NCBI GenBank assembly: GCA_964523975.1
Contig: CAZGBM010000001.1
Location: 1 to 64,000, forward strand
DNA: 64,000 nucleotides
DNA from: JAFGHJ01 sp964523975
Lineage (GTDB): Bacteria > Hydrothermota > UBA3072
Reading direction: 5' to 3'
The notes under the pieces were generated by a model that had not been told where the DNA came from, ran no database searches, and saw only the letters and a list, made by a program, of their open reading frames with translations. Made by a program: the position numbers and the translations under genes. This document shows positions 57,657 to 64,000 of this stretch, in pieces (the stretch's first letter is position 1; each line of letters opens with the position of its first letter).

Positions 57657-60418
57657 ACTTTCTTTTTTTGGTATTATCGCTTACACCGGTAAAGGATTTC
57701 AAATATGCAAAAGGACTCTTTGAAGACGGGTTTTACGACCTTGCGGAAACCGAATTTGTTGACTTTATAAGTAATTATCCCAACAGCATATATGCTCCGG
57801 AAGCCGCTGTTCTTTTAGTCAAATCACTGAACATGCAAGGAAGCTCCGAAAAAGCAATTATAAAAAGTAAAGAGTTCATTTTTAAATACCCATCCCAAAA
57901 AGAGGATTTCCTTATCGAGTGGAGTAAAGCAGAGATAAAACTTGCCAATTACGATTCGGCAATAGAAGTAATAAACCGAATTACAGATAAAGATAAAAGA
58001 GAACTCTATCTTGGCGAAGCTTACTACGCAAAAGGAGATTTTAAAGAAGCCCTTAATCATTATTCGAAGTCGGGTCTACCATACAGCAATCTAAGTATAG
58101 GCTGGACTTATACGGCATTAAAAGATTACAAAAAAGCTGCATCGTTTTTTGCAAAAGCAAAAGGAGAGTATCCGGAAGAAAGCTCTTTCCTTTACGCTAA
58201 ATCACTATTTCTTTCAAATAATAAAGACTCGGAAAACGCTTTTCTCTCATATCTTAAAGATTTTCCCGAAGGGAAATATACCGCTCGAACATATTCCTAC
58301 CTTGCAGATATTAAAGAAAACGAGGGAAAAATCGAAGAAGCAATTCAATACTTAAAAAAAATTCCGCTTGGGGACCCTTCTCTTGCAGGTTTCTCTTATT
58401 ACAGAATAGGACTCATTGAACACGAAAGAGGCAACTACAAAGAAGCGATAGAATATTTTGATAGCGTTGGCGAAAACGACCTGTATTTCTGGGACGCCCG
58501 GTACTGGAAAGCTTTAACTTTAAGTAAACAAGGCAATGAAAACGAAGCGCTTACAAACCTTATTCCGATAAGCAAAAGCAGTTCTACTTTAAAGAACGAA
58601 TCACTATTTGAAATAGCACTGATATACAAAAAACGGGGTGATTACAACCAGGCTAAAGAAATCTTTAAAAACGTAGAAGGCGAATTATGGGATGAGGCGT
58701 GCATTGAAGTTGGAAATATTTTACTGAAAGAGGAAAATTACGTTGAAGCCTATTCCGAATTCATGAAAGTAGTTGAAATGGGAAAGGGAAATGTTAATCT
58801 TGCGTTATTTCAAGCCGCATTAACAAAGAAAAAACAAGGTGAATTCAATAATTCTCTTGGTCTTCTGGAGAAATATGAGCAGAAATTTCCCGGAGGTAAC
58901 GAAATTGGTAAAGTTCATCTGTTAAAAGGTGATATCTATCAAAACCTTAAAGAATACCGGAAAGCAATGGAAGAATACAATAAAGTTGATACAGAAAAGT
59001 CTCCCGAACTGGCTCCCTATGTTCTTGAGGCAAAAGGATGGGCATGGATGGGGCTAAAAAGATATGATATGGCATTTAATAACCTTGAAGAATTATCTAA
59101 AAAATTTCCCGATTTTTGCAGCAGAGCCGAGATTTATTTCCAGCTTGGTAATGCAGCTTACGCAATGGGAGATACGAAAGCGGCTGAACGGGCTTTCCGT
59201 CAGGTACAGGGCGAGCGAAAACCCGAAGCCTTATTCAACCTCGGAAAGATGTATCTCGAAAACAAGGAATATAATAAAGCAATCGAAGAATTTGTGAATA
59301 TAAAAAGAGATTTTTCCGTTTCGAATTACAGCGAAGTAAGTTCTTATTATATCGCTCTAGCTTTACGAAAAAGTAACGATTTAAGGGCTTCAAATGAACA
59401 TCTTTATACGATGATTTCCGAATCCCAAGATGCTGAAATCTTGGTAGAATCTTTTTTGCTTCTCGGTGATAATTACTTCGACCAGGCTAAATTTGACTCT
59501 TCGTTTAAATACTATACCAGAGGATTCGAGATGACAAGAGAAAAGCTACAAGGCGCGGATGCGTCTTCCTTAACGATCTCTGCAGTCCGGGGTATTTTAT
59601 TATCCGTAAATAAATCATGGGGAAGTTCACAAATGGAGAAAGAAGCAAAAGATCTTATAAGAAAATTAAAGGGGAGTAATTTAGAAGGAAAAGTTAATCT
59701 CCTTGTAGGAAGCATGCTTTTCAACTCCGGAGAATACAACAGAGCTATTAATTACCTGGAATATTCCAACGAGCCGGATAGTTACTACCAAGTGGGTCTT
59801 GCCTTTTTGAAATTGGGACGGAGAGAACAGGCAATTCAATTTCTGAATAAAGCAGCAAAAACAAATGAATTTAAGGATAAAGCCCTCCTGGAACTTGGCA
59901 GGATTGAATTTAATTCAGGCAATATAGAAGGGGCAAAAAAATACCTGGTCAAATCTTCGTCTAATGAAGCATCTCTTTTGTATGCGCTGTGTTTGAAAAA
60001 AGAGGGAAAGGAAAAAGAATCCGTGGAACAGCTACTGCAATTGAGAGGTAAAGTTGAGGGTCTGGCTTATATTGAACTCGCAAAAATCCAGATGGAAAAT
60101 AAAGATTTTGCCTCCGCATTAAAAAATCTTCAAGAAGCTATAGCATTTGAACGCTCGGAAGCTGAAGCTTACTATCTTACCGGTCAAATATTAATCAATA
60201 CCGGAAAGGAAGAAGAAGCTTTAAAAACGCTCCTTAAAGTTAAATACTTACACCCGGAAAGCGAGTGGGTATCCGCATCTCTTTTACTTTTATCCGAAAT
60301 AACCATAAAAAGAGGTGAAAAAGAAAGAGCGTTGAATTATTTACAGGAAATAGTCGAAAGAGGCGATGAACCCTGGAAAACGAAAGCCAAAAACAAAATT
60401 TCAGAGTTGAAAAAATGA
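57653..60418 (+). CDS. large TPR-repeat protein, exported
   Basis: 921 residues made almost wholly of tetratricopeptide repeats (for example FEDGFYDLAETEFVDFISNY, YFQLGNAAYAMGDTKAAERA, YYLTGQILINTGKEEEALKT). A short hydrophobic N-terminus (NFLFLVLSLTP) is probably a signal peptide. AAGGAGG lies 7 nt before the ATG. It is coupled to ispF upstream and overlaps a barrel-protein gene by 4 bp. Long periplasmic TPR proteins often scaffold outer-membrane assembly or secretion; here that is inferred from the next gene. Confidence 0.88.
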   Translation: MNFLFLVLSLTPVKDFKYAKGLFEDGFYDLAETEFVDFISNYPNSIYAPEAAVLLVKSLNMQGSSEKAIIKSKEFIFKYPSQKEDFLIEWSKAEIKLANYDSAIEVINRITDKDKRELYLGEAYYAKGDFKEALNHYSKSGLPYSNLSIGWTYTALKDYKKAASFFAKAKGEYPEESSFLYAKSLFLSNNKDSENAFLSYLKDFPEGKYTARTYSYLADIKENEGKIEEAIQYLKKIPLGDPSLAGFSYYRIGLIEHERGNYKEAIEYFDSVGENDLYFWDARYWKALTLSKQGNENEALTNLIPISKSSSTLKNESLFEIALIYKKRGDYNQAKEIFKNVEGELWDEACIEVGNILLKEENYVEAYSEFMKVVEMGKGNVNLALFQAALTKKKQGEFNNSLGLLEKYEQKFPGGNEIGKVHLLKGDIYQNLKEYRKAMEEYNKVDTEKSPELAPYVLEAKGWAWMGLKRYDMAFNNLEELSKKFPDFCSRAEIYFQLGNAAYAMGDTKAAERAFRQVQGERKPEALFNLGKMYLENKEYNKAIEEFVNIKRDFSVSNYSEVSSYYIALALRKSNDLRASNEHLYTMISESQDAEILVESFLLLGDNYFDQAKFDSSFKYYTRGFEMTREKLQGADASSLTISAVRGILLSVNKSWGSSQMEKEAKDLIRKLKGSNLEGKVNLLVGSMLFNSGEYNRAINYLEYSNEPDSYYQVGLAFLKLGRREQAIQFLNKAAKTNEFKDKALLELGRIEFNSGNIEGAKKYLVKSSSNEASLLYALCLKKEGKEKESVEQLLQLRGKVEGLAYIELAKIQMENKDFASALKNLQEAIAFERSEAEAYYLTGQILINTGKEEEALKTLLKVKYLHPESEWVSASLLLLSEITIKRGEKERALNYLQEIVERGDEPWKTKAKNKISELKK

Positions 60419-61581
60419 AAAGAAATCCGATTCTTTCCGTAATTTTCGTTTTCTCTGTATTAAATTTAAGTGCCGATATTCTGGATATACCCGAAGTAAA
60501 AGTATACGGAGAAAGGAAAATCGAATTTAAGACGATAAAAAAAGAACTCCTGCCGTTCGAAAAAGAATACCTGGAACCTGCGGTCACCAAAAAGAAAAAA
60601 GGGCTGCCAATTTTTGAAGTCCGCAAAGAAAAAATAAATATGAAAAATATTGGATGTCAAATACAGGGAAATGCCGGAACATACCTGGGAGGCCATCTTC
60701 TCGGTTACGCAAGAAAAAACTTATATCCATTGGAAGTAGGCATGAATTTCATTACAGGTTCAAAAGCAGTGGACTCATCCCTACAGGTCTTTTCAAGGAC
60801 TTCCATAGAAAATCTTTACGTTAGTTCGGCTGTTTTGGGCAGAAAATCATTTAAACCTGTTTACCGATTAAATGTTAGCAACATTCACGATATTATCGAT
60901 TTTGATTTATTTGGAATATATTCCGACTCTCTCATAGGAGTTGCCGATATTGACTTTAAATACAGTTACTTTCGATTGAATTTACAAGTCGAAACATCTA
61001 TGAACTACAACGTAAAAGTTGCATATGAAGAATATCCGATTCAAGCCGGAATAGTATTGTTTGAGAATAATAGAATCTATCCTGAATTAGTTTTCTTTCT
61101 GCCTGTTTACGACTTATACATTAAAGGTAATTTATTTAATAAAACAGGTATAGCTTATTTATATTGCCAATCTCTCCCGTATCTGCCAGAATACTCATCT
61201 TCCGATACCTATTACCGCATCGAATTCGGTCAATCGACAAACATCCTGCCATTATCCCTGATTTATTCCCGTTATTTAGACAACTCTTTAAATTACATAG
61301 GTATAAAAGGCACTTACAGAGAAATATTTTTCGAATTCGAATATCCTTTGGAATCCGATTACGATTATATCTTAAGAACAGGATTAGGCACCGAATTCTC
61401 AGGATTAATATATGCAAATATTTTCGGGTATATGAACGGTTCGGAAAATTACTTTATAGGAGCTGATTTAGGATATAACTTAATGAATTACTTAAAAGTG
61501 GGAATAGAAGCTGATTATATTTACAATCTGAGCAGCGAAAACGGTTTCGATATAAGCGGATATGTCTTTGTTTCCTTTTGA
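60415..61581 (+). CDS. outer-membrane beta-barrel protein with N-terminal TonB-box-like segment
   Basis: 388 residues. A signal peptide (RNPILSVIFVFSVLNLSA) is followed by DILDIPEVKVYGERKIEFKT, similar to the N-terminus of TonB-dependent or WOR-3-type barrel proteins. The rest consists of alternating amphipathic strands ending in FDISGYVFVSF, a terminal barrel strand with Phe. At about 270 residues the barrel is too small for a true TonB receptor. The start codon overlaps the TPR gene stop. Likely partner of the TPR protein; role unknown. Confidence 0.72.
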   Translation: MKRNPILSVIFVFSVLNLSADILDIPEVKVYGERKIEFKTIKKELLPFEKEYLEPAVTKKKKGLPIFEVRKEKINMKNIGCQIQGNAGTYLGGHLLGYARKNLYPLEVGMNFITGSKAVDSSLQVFSRTSIENLYVSSAVLGRKSFKPVYRLNVSNIHDIIDFDLFGIYSDSLIGVADIDFKYSYFRLNLQVETSMNYNVKVAYEEYPIQAGIVLFENNRIYPELVFFLPVYDLYIKGNLFNKTGIAYLYCQSLPYLPEYSSSDTYYRIEFGQSTNILPLSLIYSRYLDNSLNYIGIKGTYREIFFEFEYPLESDYDYILRTGLGTEFSGLIYANIFGYMNGSENYFIGADLGYNLMNYLKVGIEADYIYNLSSENGFDISGYVFVSF

Positions 61582-62071
61582 TATAGAGATATTCAACGAG
61601 CAAAAAGAACAAAAACAAAAAAGAGTTACCACTTGCACCAAGTGTGGCAAAAAAATGCAAATCCCCGAAGAACACTACAAAGAAGAACAAATAAAAACTC
61701 TAAACTTCGTATGTTCCGATTGCACCAACAACGAAATAGTAGAAACAGAAATACAATTAGAAAAAGAGATCATCTCAAAATCAGATATCAATCCGGATAA
61801 AAAATACAGCACGCCAGAAGCAGCCAAAAGATTGGGACTCTGTATCGGGACAGTCCATAAAGAAATACGAAGAGGCAAAATAAAAGCCGGAAGAGGAAAA
61901 GGAAAAATCAAACCCCGTTACCGCATTTCAGGAAAAGAACTCATTAAATACGCGAAGAACTGCCATAAACGACAAATAGGCGCTCATAAAACCCCCAGGA
62001 AGCGTTTCTCCGCCCCAACCCGCAGTTGTATACCCTTGATTTTGGAGTATAAAGATGAGTATCCTGTATAA
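61562..62071 (+). CDS. zinc-ribbon plus excisionase-type HTH protein
   Basis: 169 residues. An N-terminal zinc ribbon (TTCTKCGKKM, then FVCSDCTNN) precedes a MerR/excisionase-like helix-turn-helix at about 80-130 (YSTPEAAKRLGLCIGTVHKE, IRRGKIKAGRG, RYRISGKELIKY). The C-terminal tail is Lys/Arg-rich. It overlaps the barrel gene by 20 bp, so it belongs to the ispF-TPR-barrel operon, an unusual setting for an HTH_17 protein. It may be a local regulator or nucleic-acid-binding protein; no integrase is nearby. Confidence 0.75.
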   Translation: MSLFPFDIEIFNEQKEQKQKRVTTCTKCGKKMQIPEEHYKEEQIKTLNFVCSDCTNNEIVETEIQLEKEIISKSDINPDKKYSTPEAAKRLGLCIGTVHKEIRRGKIKAGRGKGKIKPRYRISGKELIKYAKNCHKRQIGAHKTPRKRFSAPTRSCIPLILEYKDEYPV

Positions 62072-62194
62072 AATTAAGGAGGTTTAAAAGTATCAGAGTG
62101 AAAAAATCAATTATATTACCCAAAACTAAAAGAAACGACCTTTAAACAAGGAGAGAGAAAGAAGAAAGAAGGCAAATCGAGAGAATTGTTTTAA

Positions 62195-62407
62195 ATGAAA
62201 AAGAAAACTAAAGAATTAGAGTATTATTTTAATCCCTTGGTCTTATACTTAAACGATTTGGAAAAAATTGAAGAGTTCTTCAAAGAAGCTGGTTGCAATG
62301 TAAAAATTGAAACCGAAAATTTTGTCCTCGGGAATATAAAAGAATTAAAAGAGCAACTAGTAGATAATGTTTTTAATGGTTGGACGGTTAGCCAGTGTGT
62401 CAGTTAA
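62195..62407 (+). CDS. small protein of unknown function, C-terminus from repeat sequence
   Basis: 70 residues. The first 60 look like genuine protein (LEYYFNPLVLYLNDLEKIEE, then FVLGNIKELKEQLVDNVF). The last ten (NGWTVSQCVS) are encoded by an F-type repeat word (GGTTGGACGGTTAGCCAGTG) that runs on past the stop. A longer gene may have been cut by repeat insertion. No family recognised. Weak GAGAG upstream. Confidence 0.45.
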   Translation: MKKKTKELEYYFNPLVLYLNDLEKIEEFFKEAGCNVKIETENFVLGNIKELKEQLVDNVFNGWTVSQCVS

Positions 62408-62605
62408 TCATTTAGTCTGTTGGCCTGTAGAAAAACTACACCAATAAATTTTGATTCGTGTTATTCGCCTGCCCCGTAAAGAAGAATGAGTGTATCGGGG
62501 TGCAATTCGTTGTTTCTTCGTTTCTTTGAATTCCTTTTTGGATTCTGATATATCATTTTACATTTTGATATTTGATTTTTACTTTCTAGCGGCTCTGCCG
62601 CTTAC
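62408..62605. repeat. repeat-word gap with nested hairpin and element-A end
   Basis: F word, then a B word (ATTCGTGTTATTCG) interrupted at 62468-62502 by a unit with inverted CCCCG/CGGGG arms and resumed as CAATTCGTTGTTTC. An element-A end follows (CATTTTGATATTTGATTTTT) and the AGCGGC/GCCGCT hairpin at 62588-62602. Confidence 0.55.
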
Positions 62606-62609
62606 CCGC

Positions 62610-62638
62610 TTGACATTCCCCCGCTTTCAGCATATACT
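62610..62638 (+). promoter_or_regulatory. promoter of small unknown gene
   Basis: TTGACA (62610-62615), 17-bp spacer, TATACT (62633-62638). AGGAGG at 62647-62652 lies 5 nt before the ATG. Confidence 0.7.
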
Positions 62639-62657
62639 ATAAATACAGGAGGTAAAA

Positions 62658-62957
62658 ATGGAACAATCAAAAATCTCAATGAAATTTTATAAGGACGCAG
62701 ATATGGGAAACCAAACTCAAGGGGCGTATTGGTTAAGTTTATATAAAAACGGCAAAAACATTAGTAACGAACCTTTTGTTAAACAAGACCTTGCACAATT
62801 GAAGTCTATTGCTCAAAAGAAAGGAGATTCAGGACACATTGAACTACACAAGTGGTTAAAAAATAACCGCCCTAGATTTTTTGAAAAATCCATTACAGAT
62901 TCCGATCCGGATAGGATTGTTGTAGAAATCCTTAAATTTTTAAAAGAAATTTTATAA
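62658..62957 (+). CDS. small protein of unknown function
   Basis: 99 residues, soluble, mixed alpha/beta. Visible stretches are ISMKFYKDADMGNQTQGAYW, LSLYKNGKNISNEPF and SDPDRIVVEILKFLKEIL. No cysteine pairs, TM helix or catalytic motif. A strong promoter and perfect Shine-Dalgarno make it a convincing gene. Monocistronic, between repeat-filled gaps. Not recognised. Confidence 0.75.
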   Translation: MEQSKISMKFYKDADMGNQTQGAYWLSLYKNGKNISNEPFVKQDLAQLKSIAQKKGDSGHIELHKWLKNNRPRFFEKSITDSDPDRIVVEILKFLKEIL

Positions 62958-63162
62958 GTAGTATAAATGAATGAAAAAGCTAATCCCTATAATTCTATTT
63001 ATCCTCTTCTGCACCTCTATTTTTTAAATTCATTTTTGAACTTTGATTTGTAATTTTACATTTTGCTATTTGATTTTTAAATTTCAGAAGTTTCCCTCTA
63101 TCCAATTATAAATTGCTAATAAACGGTCGTGAATATGTAGAGTAGTATAAACTTATATTGTA
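62958..63162. repeat. gap with an element-A end
   Basis: 63020-63085 matches the element-A right end (CATTTTTGAACTTTGATTTG, then TTGCTATTTGATTTTT). The rest is AT-rich; nothing else seen. Confidence 0.45.
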
Positions 63163-63191
63163 TTGACTTATAACCTCAATTTAATTATTAT
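63163..63191 (+). promoter_or_regulatory. promoter of GAF/HD-GYP gene, leaderless
   Basis: TTGACT (63163-63168), 17-bp spacer, TATTAT (63186-63191), 7 nt, ATG at 63199. The predicted leader is 1 nt; no Shine-Dalgarno. Confidence 0.65.
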
Positions 63192-63198
63192 AGTATAT

Positions 63199-64000
63199 AT
63201 GAGGATTTATGAAACATTAATCGAAATAGGAATCAAATTATCATCAGAGAAAGATCTTAATAAATTACTCAATATAATCCTTGAAGACGCCTGTAAAATT
63301 TGTAAGGCTGATGCAGGAACTTTCTACCTGAAGAACAACAACAGCCTGGAGTTTAAAATTTCGCGTAATTTGACCCTCGAAGAAAAAATGGGCAAAAAAA
63401 ACTTCCTTGAATCGATTTCTCCGCATGCTTTACCCATATCGAATAAATCCATCGCTGGCTGGAGTGCTCAAAACAAAAAAATATTAAATATAAAAGATTT
63501 GAACTCGATAAAAAATTGCCCTTACTGTCACAACACGGAGTTCGAGGAGAAAACAGGATACAAATGCAAATCTATGTTAACGGTTCCGATTATTGACAGG
63601 GAAGATAAATTAGTAGGCGTATTTCAGCTCATAAACAAAACGGAAAAATGGGAAGTAACGTCTTTTAAAAAGGCAGACGAAAAAATAGCCGAATCGCTTG
63701 CTTCACAGGCTGCAGTGGCAATAAGAAATGCTCAACTTACCGATGAGCTCAAATCCGCTCAGCTTGAAACCATATATGTACTTGGTGAAGCCGCCGAATA
63801 TAAAGATAAAGAAACGGGAAATCACATCAAAAGAGTCGCCAGTTTCTCAAAAATAATCGCAGAAAATCTGGGACTGGATGATAATTTAATCGAAACGATT
63901 TATAAAGGAAGCCCTCTGCATGACATCGGTAAAATCGGCATTCCCGATAAAATACTCACAAAACCCGGTAAACTGGATGCAGATGAGTGGGAAACAATGA
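63199..64000 (+). CDS. GAF-HD-GYP cyclic-di-GMP phosphodiesterase-type protein (3' end beyond window)
   Basis: 267 codons to the window edge. A GAF sensor domain (about 15-165) has an inner pair CPYCHN and later YKCKSMLTVPI, whose cysteines could bind metal or sense redox state. An HD-GYP domain then begins (GNHIKRVASFSKIIAENLGL, PLHDIGKIGIPDKIL), cut off before the GYP loop. With the REC/HD-GYP protein at 47 kb this makes two HD-GYP enzymes in the window. Confidence 0.92.
   Translation, partial: MRIYETLIEIGIKLSSEKDLNKLLNIILEDACKICKADAGTFYLKNNNSLEFKISRNLTLEEKMGKKNFLESISPHALPISNKSIAGWSAQNKKILNIKDLNSIKNCPYCHNTEFEEKTGYKCKSMLTVPIIDREDKLVGVFQLINKTEKWEVTSFKKADEKIAESLASQAAVAIRNAQLTDELKSAQLETIYVLGEAAEYKDKETGNHIKRVASFSKIIAENLGLDDNLIETIYKGSPLHDIGKIGIPDKILTKPGKLDADEWETM

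Noticed and set aside
61562..62071. Prophage or integrative element marked by the excisionase-like HTH
   Set aside because: No integrase, phage gene, tRNA or attachment repeat is nearby and the gene overlaps an operon gene.

Overview
The window is AT-rich bacterial DNA with compact operons separated by repeat-filled gaps. It looks like a Gram-negative (diderm) candidate-phylum bacterium: a Lol lipoprotein exporter, several outer-membrane beta-barrel proteins and an SprA-like surface protein occur together with secreted proteases that end in a FlgD-like C-terminal domain, a V-type ATPase, bactofilin, ParAB, McsA/McsB/ClpC, a DUF2723 protein and the TIGR03991 GlmU-like protein. This mix fits the WOR-3/Stahlbacteria group or a neighbouring FCB-type candidate phylum. 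That placement is inferred from gene content; no rRNA or tRNA gene was seen.

Layout. 1-3195: promoter-proximal end of a V-type ATPase operon (minus strand; subunit I runs off the left edge). 3.3-5.9 kb: secreted subtilase. 6.1-9.7 kb: topA and rluD, separated by repeats. 10.0-19.3 kb: one tight ten-gene minus-strand run, read in the order lolC, lolD, mcsA, mcsB, clpC, parA, parB, M23 peptidase, bactofilin, rph. It joins envelope lipoprotein export, protein quality control, chromosome segregation and cell-shape genes. 19.5-24 kb: alpha/beta hydrolase, FmdB-type zinc ribbon, a broken four-helix-bundle gene inside a repeat element, and a DUF2723 membrane protein. 24.5-25.2 kb: RHH/PIN toxin-antitoxin pair. 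25.4-30.3 kb: two large tandem paralogous membrane proteins of unknown function. 30.9-34.5 kb: HlyD/ABC-2 exporter operon. 34.7-37.6 kb: a TIM-barrel protein and three SAM methyltransferases. 37.9-45.4 kb: YjbQ and a 2298-residue gingipain-like protease with three domain-swapped repeat units. 45.4-50 kb: SagB-like nitroreductase, metallo-beta-lactamase-fold protein, REC/HD-GYP regulator, a small histidine-kinase-like protein and a GlmU-like protein. 50-54.5 kb: large outer-membrane protein and uvrC. 54.9-56.8 kb: nagB and a broken outer-membrane protein gene. 57.2-62.1 kb: ispF, a 921-residue TPR protein, a beta-barrel protein and a zinc-ribbon/HTH protein. 62.2-64 kb: small unknown genes and the start of a GAF/HD-GYP protein.

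Four things stand out. First, many transcription units have a TTGAC(A/T)-N16/17-TAnnnT promoter whose predicted start site falls on, or 1-4 nt before, the start codon, which points to widespread leaderless mRNAs. Second, McsB has lost most of the arginines and the cysteine of the arginine-kinase active site while mcsA-mcsB-clpC order is kept, which suggests a pseudokinase. Third, gaps are filled by a small set of degenerate repeat words, one of which forms the ends of an element carrying a four-helix-bundle gene. Fourth, two genes are visibly damaged (four-helix-bundle protein; outer-membrane protein). All promoter and repeat calls were made by eye.
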